DNA from: Fimbriimonadaceae bacterium
Lineage (GTDB): Bacteria > Armatimonadota > Fimbriimonadia > Fimbriimonadales > Fimbriimonadaceae
Direction: 5' to 3'
Assembly: GCA_023957775.1 (NCBI GenBank)
Contig: JAMLGR010000002.1
Coordinates: 1 to 64,000 of the forward strand
Length of the DNA stretch: 64,000 bases
A program made the position numbers and the translations under genes. The notes below the pieces were generated by a model, which worked only from the letters and a program-made list of their open reading frames with translations, did no database searches and was not told where the DNA came from. Below, in pieces: positions 46,150 through 53,760 of this stretch. Each line of letters opens with the position of its first letter. Positions within the stretch are counted from its first letter, which is position 1.

Positions 46150-46814
46150 GGCTGTTCGCTTCCCTTCCCCTTCGCACCCTGCTGGCGTGCCTCGTGCTGG
46201 CCCCCGCCGGGGTCGTGGCTCTCCGCACGACGCTCGGCGACTCGCATCCGCCCCGCATGCGGGTGGACACGCTCCCCGAAGTGGTGGGAGAGTGGGTCGG
46301 GGTCGATGCGCCGCTCACCGATCGCGAGCTGAGCATCTTGCAGTCGCCGGTCGCCAGCCAGCGCATGTACACCGCCCCGAACGGCGACACGGTGCAGGTG
46401 TTGCTCGTGCAGGTGGACAACACGCAAAACGCGCACGACCCACGGCTGTGCATGGATGGCAGCGGCTACACCGAGACCTCGACGTTCGAGGAAGCCGCCC
46501 CCTGGTCTTGGTCCGGCTCCCGCAACAGGGTCTCGCACTCGGTGTTCTCGCGCGACGGCAGAGATCGAGAGATGGACTACTGGCTCGCGACGCCCAACGG
46601 GAACGTGCCGAACATGAGCGCGGGATTGAAGCTGGAGGGCCTAAAGCGCGCGCTGCGCGGCGAGTCCACGCAGGGCATCGCGGTCCGGCTGCTCACCCAC
46701 CCCAACGCCTACGACCCATCGGTGATGACGTCACCGGCAAGGGCCCGAGAACTGTGGGCACAGATCGACCGCCAAGTGGGATTCGAGCGGTTGGTGAGGG
46801 GTTCAGAGCACTAG
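46146..46814 (+). CDS. Exosortase-associated EpsI-family protein
   Basis: A 222-residue membrane-anchored protein, signal anchor at 5-27 (ASLPLRTLLACLVLAPAGVV). It has the EpsI-family segments LPEVVGEWVG, VQVLLVQVDNTQNAHDPRLC (compare the H-x-P-x-x-C segment of EpsI), and MDGSGYTE. EpsI proteins are regularly paired with exosortase, sometimes fused to it; their biochemical role is not established. Its ATG overlaps the exosortase stop by four bases. Confidence 0.85.
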   Translation: MRLFASLPLRTLLACLVLAPAGVVALRTTLGDSHPPRMRVDTLPEVVGEWVGVDAPLTDRELSILQSPVASQRMYTAPNGDTVQVLLVQVDNTQNAHDPRLCMDGSGYTETSTFEEAAPWSWSGSRNRVSHSVFSRDGRDREMDYWLATPNGNVPNMSAGLKLEGLKRALRGESTQGIAVRLLTHPNAYDPSVMTSPARARELWAQIDRQVGFERLVRGSEH

Positions 46815-46826
46815 GGGATTCGCGCG

Positions 46827-47193
46827 TGGGAGTGCGCGCGCTCGCGCGTCGCCTTCCCCAAGCCGAACTCGTTCGGCGAAACCCGGCTCGCGGCAAGCCG
46901 CTCGGTGGCAGGGCGGCGAGCAAGCTCGCGCACTCCCAGACGGCAGGACATGACCGCCTCGCGCGTCGCTTCCCCAAGCCGAACTCGTTCGGCGAACGCG
47001 GACTCGCGGCAAGCCGCTCGGTGGCAGGGCGGCGAGCAAGCTCGCGCACTCCCAGACGGCAGGACATGACCGCCTCGCGCGTGGGAGTGCGCGCGCTCGC
47101 GCGTCGCCTTCCCCAAGCCGAACTCGTTCGGCGAACGCGGACTCGCGGCAAGCCGCTCGGGGGCAGGGCGGCGAGCAAGCTCGCGCACTCCCA
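46827..47193. repeat. Three direct copies of a foldback element with TGGGAGTGCGC ends
   Basis: Copies at 46827-46938 (112 bases), about 46951-47054 (left end missing about 22 bases) and 47082-47193 (112 bases). Complete copies start TGGGAGTGCGCGCGCTCGCG and end GCTCGCGCACTCCCA, so the ends are inverted repeats. Inside are small palindromes (CCGAACTCGTTCGG). A spacer (GACGGCAGGACATGACCGCC) joins the copies. This repeat fills the 410-base gap between the EpsI-like and epimerase genes. No transposase is near. Confidence 0.75.
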
Positions 47194-47224
47194 GACGGCG
47201 GCGAGCTTGCGCCACCATCCGAGG

Positions 47225-48154
47225 CTAATCGGGCGTCCGCATCGCATCTGCGAGCGCGGCGAGGTCGCGGCGCAGGTCGGTCTGCGGCTTCATGCCCAGC
47301 GACTCCGCAAGCGCGTCGATGCCTGCCCGCGAGTGCTTGACTTCGCCCGAGCGAGCGGGGGCGTACTCGATGCGAGGCTCCTGGCCCAGCGCTTCGAAAA
47401 CCGCGACAGCCAACTCGTTGACGCTGATCGCGCGGCCCGAGGCCACGTTGATGGGGCGGCCATCGGCCACGTGGGACTCGAACGCGGCCACGTTCGCGCG
47501 CACGACGTCGTCCACATGCACGAAGTCGCGCGTCTGCTCACCATCCCCGAAAATGGTCACGGCTCCCCCGTCGAGCGCGCGCCGTACGAACTTGGGCACC
47601 ACCGCCGCGTACTCGCTGTTTGGGTTCTGCCTTGGGCCGAACACGTTGAAGTAGCGCAGGCATACGGCGCCCACCTCTCTCAGATCGGAGTAAACGCGCA
47701 CGTACTGCTCGCTCGAGAACTTCTGCACGGCATAGGGCGAGAGCGGCTGGATCTCCGAGGTCTCGCTTTTGATTGCGTCCGGTCCCTCGCCGTACACCGC
47801 CGAGGACGAGCTGAAGACGAACCGCGCGCCTTCTCGCGCGGCAGCCTCGAGCAGATTGATCGTTCCCTCGGTGTTCACGCGATGGGTGCGCACCGGCTCG
47901 TTGACCGATTCGATGACGCTCGCTACGGCGGCGAGGTGGAAGATCCCCGCGCACCCGGCGGCCGTGCTCCCAACCAACCCGCCATCGAGAATGGAGCCTT
48001 CGACGAACGTGAGGCGCGGATCGTCCGGCAAATTTTCGGACTTGCCGGACGTGAGGTCGTCGAGCACGACGACTTCGTCGCCGCGCGCGAGCAAGCCTCG
48101 AACCAAGTGGCTCCCGATGAAGCCCGCGCCGCCGGTCACCAGCATCCTTCCCAC
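47225..48154 (-). CDS. NAD-dependent sugar-nucleotide epimerase/dehydratase
   Basis: A 309-residue extended short-chain dehydrogenase of the GalE/UDP-glucose epimerase type. MLVTGGAGFIGSHLVRGLLA at the start, LDDLTSGKSENL, FHLAAVASVIESV, FSSSSAVYGEG, the YxxxK in LSPYAVQKFSSE, RYFNVFGPRQNPNS. It probably interconverts a UDP-sugar for the exopolysaccharide, though substrate is uncertain. The start is GTG 48154, or ATG 48145. It is on the opposite strand to the rfb-exosortase genes, separated from them by the foldback repeats. Confidence 0.88.
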   Translation of the reverse strand: MGRMLVTGGAGFIGSHLVRGLLARGDEVVVLDDLTSGKSENLPDDPRLTFVEGSILDGGLVGSTAAGCAGIFHLAAVASVIESVNEPVRTHRVNTEGTINLLEAAAREGARFVFSSSSAVYGEGPDAIKSETSEIQPLSPYAVQKFSSEQYVRVYSDLREVGAVCLRYFNVFGPRQNPNSEYAAVVPKFVRRALDGGAVTIFGDGEQTRDFVHVDDVVRANVAAFESHVADGRPINVASGRAISVNELAVAVFEALGQEPRIEYAPARSGEVKHSRAGIDALAESLGMKPQTDLRRDLAALADAMRTPD

Positions 48155-48255
48155 GCAACGATCCTACCTTCGCCGATGCTTGGACGGGGAGGTTCGGCAA
48201 GGGCCGAACAGTACCTTCGATACCTTCGCTGTTGTTGCTACCTGAAGCAACCGGT

Positions 48256-48714
48256 ATGCTGGACTCTGTGAGGAGACGAACTCTCGCCCGGAGAGTCGAA
48301 CGGCTATCGGTATGGATTCTGTCCGTCGCCCTGATCTTGCTCACAAGCCCGTTCGGCACTCGGCTCACCCCCCGCGGAGTCCAATGCCCGACCGCCCCCG
48401 TCCAACAGGTGGTCGAGGTCGTGCAGACGCGCGACGCTCATGGCCATCTCGTGGGCATGACGATCGTGCGAAAGCCGCAGGAGGGCGAGGCCGGTTTCAA
48501 GCAGTGCCGATGCGCTGAGAAAAAATCGGCTCCGCGGGATACCCAGGCGAACTCCGCCGAATCCAAGTTCGTGCCGATCCTTGCGTTCGCCGAACTGGTG
48601 CGGATCGATCCTCCGGTCGCGACGCCCGAGGTCGGGTCGAAGAGGCCCACCTTCGTCATCGCTGAACCGGACGCACCGCATTCCCCCCCGACACCCCCTC
48701 CGCAACGCATCTAG
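48256..48714 (+). CDS. Small membrane-anchored unknown
   Basis: About 152 residues with one hydrophobic segment near the start ([19 protein letters not shown]) preceded by an Arg-rich stretch ([11 protein letters not shown]), so type II anchored or secreted. The middle has a Cys pair ([10 protein letters not shown]) and the tail is Pro-rich ([11 protein letters not shown]). No family is recognised. It is divergent from the epimerase gene and followed by the prepilin-like gene 82 bases later. Confidence 0.55.
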   Translation: MLDSVRRRTLARRVERLSVWILSVALILLTSPFGTRLTPRGVQCPTAPVQQVVEVVQTRDAHGHLVGMTIVRKPQEGEAGFKQCRCAEKKSAPRDTQANSAESKFVPILAFAELVRIDPPVATPEVGSKRPTFVIAEPDAPHSPPTPPPQRI

Positions 48715-48796
48715 CTCCCTCGTTCTCGACGTCTGGGATGGTCCTCTGCGGGAATCCGCAGCGGACGCCCCCAACCGTGTACTCCAAGGAAGACAG

Positions 48797-49549
48797 ATGC
48801 AAACTATTTACAACAATTCTCGCTGGCGAAGTGGACCCCGGCGCGCGTTCACCCTCATCGAGCTGCTGGTTGTGATTGCGATCATCGCGATCCTCGCGGC
48901 CATTTTGTTCCCCGTCTTCGCCCAGGCAAAGCAGGCGGCGAAGAAGATCTCCGATCTGAGCAACCTCAAGCAGATCGGCTTGGCGCTGATGCTGTACGCC
49001 GGCGACTACGACGATCGCGTGCCGATGGTCAAGATGACCGGCATGCACGCCATCTCGTGGGTCGACGAACTGCAGCCGTACAGCACGGAAAGGCTGCTCA
49101 ACCGTTCGCCGCTCGACAATTCGCCCCAGTGGGACACCGGCGCGCGGGCGACCTCCTATGGTCTCAACGCCTACTTCGAAGCGCTCCATCCGCCATATCA
49201 CGGCATCTCTTTGACCCAGCCGAACAACCCCGCCCGGACGATCTTCGCAGCGCCGGTTCGGGACAGACTGATGTGGTCGGATCCTGTGCAGACGGTGAAT
49301 CCCGATCATTTCATGCCGATGTTCTGGGGCAGCCCGCCAAAGGTGGAAGGCGGCATGATGGGAATGACGCAGTGGGACATGATGCGCCACCTGCCGCGCA
49401 CCCTCTGGTACGACATCGACGGGCAGCGAGCGAACTACCTGTTCAGCGACGGCCACGCGAAGAACCACGCGTTCTCGCAGACGTGGCAACAGGTGCCGGG
49501 CAACGCGCCCACGATCGACTGGTACGACCCGATGTTCAGCGGTTCGTAA
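48797..49549 (+). CDS. Type IV prepilin-like protein (H-X9-DG style)
   Basis: A 250-residue protein with a classic prepilin leader and helix: [20 protein letters not shown], cleaved after the Arg/Ala before FTLIE, then [18 protein letters not shown]. The following [23 protein letters not shown] is the signature of the large prepilin families of Armatimonadota and Planctomycetes. The C-terminus carries [11 protein letters not shown], the H-x-DG-like motif of that group. Such proteins are cleaved by prepilin peptidase and sit in pseudopilus-like assemblies or the envelope. AAGGAAG precedes the ATG. No secretion machinery is adjacent. Confidence 0.88.
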   Translation: MQTIYNNSRWRSGPRRAFTLIELLVVIAIIAILAAILFPVFAQAKQAAKKISDLSNLKQIGLALMLYAGDYDDRVPMVKMTGMHAISWVDELQPYSTERLLNRSPLDNSPQWDTGARATSYGLNAYFEALHPPYHGISLTQPNNPARTIFAAPVRDRLMWSDPVQTVNPDHFMPMFWGSPPKVEGGMMGMTQWDMMRHLPRTLWYDIDGQRANYLFSDGHAKNHAFSQTWQQVPGNAPTIDWYDPMFSGS

Positions 49550-49577
49550 GGAGGTGCGTTCGAGAGCGAGCGCACCC

Positions 49578-49647
49578 TTGGGCCTTGGGCCTTGGGCCTT
49601 GGGCCTTGGGCCTCGGGCTTTGGGCCTTGGGCCTTGGGCCTTGGGCC
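49578..49647. repeat. Heptanucleotide array (TTGGGCC)
   Basis: Ten consecutive heptamers: five TTGGGCC, one TCGGGCT, four TTGGGCC. It lies after the prepilin gene stop and before the 3' end of the flippase gene, two genes facing each other. Confidence 0.85.
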
Positions 49648-49672
49648 ATGAAGCCGCTCGTCGCCTGCCCCG

Positions 49673-51175
49673 CTAGGCAGCCAGCCGATTCGGAGCGTCC
49701 CTGCCGAACTCCAGCAAGCGAAGCGGCCCGGGCAAGCGGACGTGCGGCGTCAGGCCGGTCCAGCGCAACACCGCCCAACACAAGAGGCTGAGAACGGGAG
49801 CGCAGGCCAGGGCCCCCCACGCCGAGAGCCATCCGCAAAGCCACCATCCCGCCCCAACGGCAGCGAGTGCGACACCCAATGTCCCGGCGACGTTCCGAAG
49901 CAGCCGCACCGTCGACATTTCCGGCGCGCAATACCGGCGCACTTGGTGCAGCAACAGCGGCAGCAGGACGACGAACAAGCACAGGTTCTGCACCGCGATG
50001 CCGACGACCCCGAACTGCCGTGCCAGCGGCGCGGTGAAGGCTGCGGTCGCCAGCGCATTCAATCCGGCAACCGGAACCAACACGTGAGGCTTTCCTACCG
50101 AGTAAGCCATCGAGTTGAACACCCCATGCAGCAGCTCCAACGTGCAGGCTCCGCCCAAGGCAAGCATCACCCAGGCACCTCCCGGCATTGCCACACCGTT
50201 CGGCAACCAGACCGCGAGAATCGGTGCGCCGAAGGACGACGGAATCAGGATCGCGCAACAGGCGATCCCCAACACGATCCGGGCAAACCGCTCGGTGCTC
50301 GCGGCCAAATCCGCGCTTCCCGCCATGCCCTTGCGGGTCAGCTCGGGGCGCAAGGTGTTCTGGATGGGGTCCATCACGCGCTGGAGCGTGATCGGAACCT
50401 GACCCGGCACCTGGTAGTGCGAAAGCTGCCGCAACGGCAACGCGTGGGGCAGCAGGATCTTGTCGATAGTCGTGCTGACCGTGAGCATCGCGCGGTGAAG
50501 ATAGCCGCGGAGGCCAATGCGCAACAAGTCCCGGTTGACCTCGGGGATCCAGCGGGGGCGCACGCGAAACTCGGGATAGAGCCGCTTGGTGAGAATCCAG
50601 AGCATCAGCGTCCCCACCACGCCGTTGAACGCCGCCACGCCGGCGAGGGCCAAGGGCGTGCGGTAGATGGACACGAGCACGATGCCCGCAACCGCCCCGC
50701 CGGTCGAGACGAAGAACTCGCGCACCGCCAGTTGCTGGAACTTGTCCTGCGCGTAGAGCACCGGGTGCAACGACTCGCCCATCACGTTCGCCGCATAGGC
50801 GAAACCGAACAACACGCACATCAACTGCGCCTGAGACGAGGAGCCCGCGGGAAACGGAACCACGCCCGCCAACGCCACCACCACGACCAGGCCCACCAGC
50901 GCCGTCACGAGCGCGAGGCTTGTGAAAGCCTGCTGCACGCGCCAAGCCCCGTCATGATCGCCCCGGGCAAACGCCTCGGTCAACCGCAGCTTCGCCCCTT
51001 CGACGAACTGGAGGTTGGTCAGACTCACAAAGCCGGTGAGAAAGAGGAGGTAGAGATAAAGCGAATACTGCTCCTCACCCAGCCAGACCAGGTACAGCGG
51101 CACCGTCGCCATGCGCAACAGAAGCGATACGCCCCCCGTCGCCACCAAGCTGATCGAACCCGCTACCCGAGCCAA
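49673..51175 (-). CDS. Polysaccharide flippase (Wzx/MATE-like)
   Basis: A 500-residue membrane protein with about twelve to fourteen hydrophobic segments and no motif beyond the MOP/oligosaccharide-flippase pattern: MARVAGSISLVATGGVSLLLRMATVPLYLVWLG at the start, ALVGLVVVVALAGVVPFPAG, and the late region LLRNVAGTLGVALAAVGAGWWL. It would move lipid-linked oligosaccharide units across the inner membrane. It lies downstream of the O-antigen ligase-like gene on the same strand, separated by a long repeat run. A MATE-type exporter is the less likely alternative. Confidence 0.83.
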   Translation of the reverse strand: MARVAGSISLVATGGVSLLLRMATVPLYLVWLGEEQYSLYLYLLFLTGFVSLTNLQFVEGAKLRLTEAFARGDHDGAWRVQQAFTSLALVTALVGLVVVVALAGVVPFPAGSSSQAQLMCVLFGFAYAANVMGESLHPVLYAQDKFQQLAVREFFVSTGGAVAGIVLVSIYRTPLALAGVAAFNGVVGTLMLWILTKRLYPEFRVRPRWIPEVNRDLLRIGLRGYLHRAMLTVSTTIDKILLPHALPLRQLSHYQVPGQVPITLQRVMDPIQNTLRPELTRKGMAGSADLAASTERFARIVLGIACCAILIPSSFGAPILAVWLPNGVAMPGGAWVMLALGGACTLELLHGVFNSMAYSVGKPHVLVPVAGLNALATAAFTAPLARQFGVVGIAVQNLCLFVVLLPLLLHQVRRYCAPEMSTVRLLRNVAGTLGVALAAVGAGWWLCGWLSAWGALACAPVLSLLCWAVLRWTGLTPHVRLPGPLRLLEFGRDAPNRLAA

Positions 51176-51185
51176 CCAGACCCCC

Positions 51186-51428
51186 TCCGCGCCTCAGCGC
51201 CTCCGCGTGAAACCCCCATAGCGCTCTTAGCGTTCTTTGCGTGCCAATCCCCCATAGCGCCCCTCTCACGCCAATCCCTCATAGCGCCCCTTGCGCCCTT
51301 TGCGTGCCAATCCCCCATAGCGCACTTGGCGTCCTTTGCGTGCACCCCCCTCCGCGCCTCAGCGCCTCTGCGTGAGACCCGCAATCCCCCCATAGCGCTC
51401 TTAGCGTTCTTAGCGTGAAATCCCCCCA
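51186..51428. repeat. Tandem TTTGCG/CATAGCGC repeat run
   Basis: About 240 bases made of variants of CCCCCATAGCGCTCTTAGCG followed by TTCTTTGCGTGCCAA, mixed with GCGCCTCAGCGCCTCCGCGT units. The frames open through it are repeat-derived and not genes. Fits the same family as 31008 and 41201. It fills the gap between the flippase and ligase-like genes. Confidence 0.75.
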
Positions 51429-52799
51429 TCACGCCGCTGCGGCCTCCCGCACCCCGATCGACCGCGACCGGGCCACCCGCTCGTCCGCCGCGTCGCGCAT
51501 TAGCAGCCCGCCCAGCAGGAACGTGAACGGCAGGGGCATCACCTCGTCCACCAAGTTCGAGGAGTAGAAGTTGAACGCCACGTAAAGCAGCGCGGCCAGG
51601 ACGACCATCGCCGCCATCCGCCGGTCCCAACCAGGGGCCGGACGCCGCATCACCTGAAACACGGAGCCGAACGCCAACAACAACACGGCAACCACGAGCA
51701 CCAGCCCCGGGATGCCGTACATCGCGAGGAACAGCCGGTACCCGCTCTCCATCAGCGCGCGTCCGCCCCAACGGTCGACCACCAGCGGCTCGGTGCCGAA
51801 CATCATCACCTGGTCGGGGCCGATGCCGGTGAGCGCGTGCTGCTCGAGGATGGGATCGAGCTGCGACCACGCGTTGTCCACGCGGTACTGGTAGCTCGCG
51901 TCCTTGCCCGTCGATTGCGACTGGAGCGCGTAGCCGAATCGCTTCGGCGCGACCGCCACGGCCGCCGCGAGCGCGATCATTCCCGCCAGTACCAACCCGC
52001 CCGCCAGCTTCGGATTGCGCCGGAAGAGCAGCACGAGGAACACGAGCCAGCACGCCGCAAACACGAAGTACGCCATCCGAGCCTGGGTGGCGAGCACCGC
52101 CGCGGAGTACGCGAAGAGCAGCGCGACCTCGCCCTTGCGCGCCTGCCCCTCCAACAAACGGCCCATGAAGACCGCCAGGCACACGAGCGCCTGGAACGCC
52201 AGCGCGCGCGGGTGCCACGTGAGGCCTACCGCGCGCACGCCCGGCGTGCCGTCCCAGAAGTCGATCGACTTGTACGTGTAGAGGTGCGAAAGCGAGATCG
52301 CCGGCCCAAACCGGGCGAACTGCAGCAGCCCCACAAGACACGAGAGCGAGAAGGCCGCGACGACCATCCCAAGCACCCACTTGCGGGCTTGGGGCTCGAT
52401 GTAGACGAGGGCGGAAGCCAAGAAGAAGGGAATCACGGCCTCGAGCAGATACATCTCCGGACGCTGCACGGTGGAGGGTCTCCCCAGCACGATCCAAGCG
52501 TGCACCGTCGTGAACACGCTCCACATCTGGAGCACGAAGACCCCGACGATCGGGGCGCACAGCCGCAAGGCGCTGCGAGACATCGAAAAAGCGAACAAAC
52601 ACCAGGGAATCCCGCTCCCAAGGGTCGCGATGCGGCCGATGCCCTCGAAGTCGCGCGGAAGGATGAAGGTCAGGAGATGGAAGGCGACCGTGACCAGCCC
52701 CCAGCCGACCAAAAGCCCCCGCATCGCCCCCAACCCCCGGGCATGCTCGGGCAGGCGAACGGCGGCAGCGGTCCCAACGGGTCGGCCGACAAGCTTCAT
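51429..52799 (-). CDS. O-antigen ligase/polymerase-like membrane protein
   Basis: A 456-residue membrane protein with about twelve hydrophobic segments and one large loop near residues 280-345 (SQSTGKDASYQYRVDNAWSQ, LEQHALTGIGPDQVMMFGTE), the layout of WaaL/Wzy-type proteins. The loop motif HALTGIGPDQ resembles the N-P-(L/I)-x-G-x-G region of the family. It would polymerise or ligate the island's glycan. I use the ATG at 52799; a TTG at 52808 is in frame. No ribosome site is seen. ATCGGTAGAAATAC lies just upstream. Confidence 0.83.
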   Translation of the reverse strand: MKLVGRPVGTAAAVRLPEHARGLGAMRGLLVGWGLVTVAFHLLTFILPRDFEGIGRIATLGSGIPWCLFAFSMSRSALRLCAPIVGVFVLQMWSVFTTVHAWIVLGRPSTVQRPEMYLLEAVIPFFLASALVYIEPQARKWVLGMVVAAFSLSCLVGLLQFARFGPAISLSHLYTYKSIDFWDGTPGVRAVGLTWHPRALAFQALVCLAVFMGRLLEGQARKGEVALLFAYSAAVLATQARMAYFVFAACWLVFLVLLFRRNPKLAGGLVLAGMIALAAAVAVAPKRFGYALQSQSTGKDASYQYRVDNAWSQLDPILEQHALTGIGPDQVMMFGTEPLVVDRWGGRALMESGYRLFLAMYGIPGLVLVVAVLLLAFGSVFQVMRRPAPGWDRRMAAMVVLAALLYVAFNFYSSNLVDEVMPLPFTFLLGGLLMRDAADERVARSRSIGVREAAAA

Positions 52800-52850
52800 C
52801 CAAGCCAAGTATCGGTAGAAATACGGGGACTACGCATGGTGCCCGGGCCC

Positions 52851-52960
52851 TGGGAGTGCGCGCGCTTGCGCGTCGCCCTGCATCCGAGCGGCTAGCCGCG
52901 AGTCCCGGGCGCCGGGCAAGCCCGGCGGGGCAAGGCGACGACCAAGGTCGCGCACTCCCA
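52851..52960. repeat. Foldback element with TGGGAGTGCGC ends
   Basis: A 110-base element starting TGGGAGTGCGCGCGCTTGCG and ending AAGGTCGCGCACTCCCA. The outer 11 bases are inverted copies; an inner pair (CGTCGCC...GGCGACG) and a central GCCGGGCAAGCCCGGC palindrome are also visible. A partial copy of the right end (GGTCGCGCACTCCCA) follows at 52971-52985. Same family as 46827. Confidence 0.75.
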
Positions 52961-52998
52961 AACGGGCCAAGGTCGCGCACTCCCAGGTGCGACCAACC

Positions 52999-53448
52999 CT
53001 ACTTCAACAGCGGCGCGAGGTCGCGCTTGGGGTACTTGCCCTGCCACTGCGCGAACTCCTCGGCCGGCGAAAGCACCGCCCCAAGAATCGCCTTGGGGTA
53101 GGTGAACCACAGGGTCCCCTCCTTCTCCTCGACCACCCACGGGCCTTGCCCCTTCACAGGCACCTCGTAGTAGGTCCGCACGATCAGGTGCAGCTTGTGC
53201 TGGAACGCGAACGGGTCGGTGTCTCGCCCCGGGTCCCGGGCAGACTTCAGCGCGATGGCCACGATCGCGGGATCGTACGACTGGAGCTTCTGCACGCTCT
53301 CCAAGAACCCCCGAAGCTGCGCGTCCGGCTTGCCGGAGTTCCACGCCTTCGGGGCACGCTCGACGAGCTGGATGACCTCCTTCGTGTGGTTTGCCGCACA
53401 ACCAGCGAGGATCAGGGCGACGAGGGCCAAGGCGCCAAAGACTTTCAT
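52999..53448 (-). CDS. Small lipoprotein of unknown function
   Basis: A 149-residue lipoprotein: MKVFGALALVALILAGC carries the lipobox LAGC with modified Cys at 17. The mature part has one helical stretch (KEVIQLVERAPKAWNSGKP) and mixed strands (KLHLIVRTYYEVPVKGQGPW). No family recognised. It is isolated, on the opposite strand to the nuo operon. Confidence 0.75.
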   Translation of the reverse strand: MKVFGALALVALILAGCAANHTKEVIQLVERAPKAWNSGKPDAQLRGFLESVQKLQSYDPAIVAIALKSARDPGRDTDPFAFQHKLHLIVRTYYEVPVKGQGPWVVEEKEGTLWFTYPKAILGAVLSPAEEFAQWQGKYPKRDLAPLLK

Positions 53449-53467
53449 CGGGACCTCAAGAATACGC

Positions 53468-53695
53468 GACCCCTATGGGAGCGCGCCGATTCAGAGACAG
53501 TCGCAAAACCCTGGGTGCCATGCCCGCTTGGCGGGCGTGCGGGGGCTTTCAGCTACAACCTTGAACTCACGCCCGTCCAGCGGGCGTGGCACCCGGAGCC
53601 CTTGACTGCAGTTTGCGACAGTCTCTTCATCGGCGCTTTCACAAGCGGTCTGAGATTCCAAGCGCGGATGAATCCGCGCACTCCCATATGGGGAC
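53468..53695. repeat. Large nested palindrome upstream of nuoG
   Basis: About 228 bases. Outer arms: GACCCCTATGGGAGCGCGCC and its near-reverse-complement ending at 53695. Inside, 53483-53507 pairs with 53612-53636 (22 of 25 bases), and a third pair reads GGGTGCCATGCCCGC... with ...GCGGGCGTGGCACCC. The ends share GGGAG(C/T)GCGC with the elements at 46827 and 52851. Together with short flanks it fills the 312-base gap before nuoG. Confidence 0.75.
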
Positions 53696-53760
53696 CCCCG
53701 GAAGGGAGGCCAAATCGGGTACACCTAGCATCGGCGTCGCACCCCGACGGCGGAAGGGAT

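Noticed and set aside
46827-47193. CRISPR-like array
   Set aside because: The units are 112 bases with inverted ends, the spacers are nearly identical, and no cas gene is near.
46130-48271. A 713-codon plus-strand frame through the EpsI-like gene and repeats
   Set aside because: It crosses two opposite genes and the foldback repeats; its translation shows the repeat unit three times and no domain.
51163-52980. 605-codon minus-strand protein
   Set aside because: It overlaps the ligase-like gene in another frame and runs into tandem repeats, giving repetitive Ala/Gly/Arg sequence.
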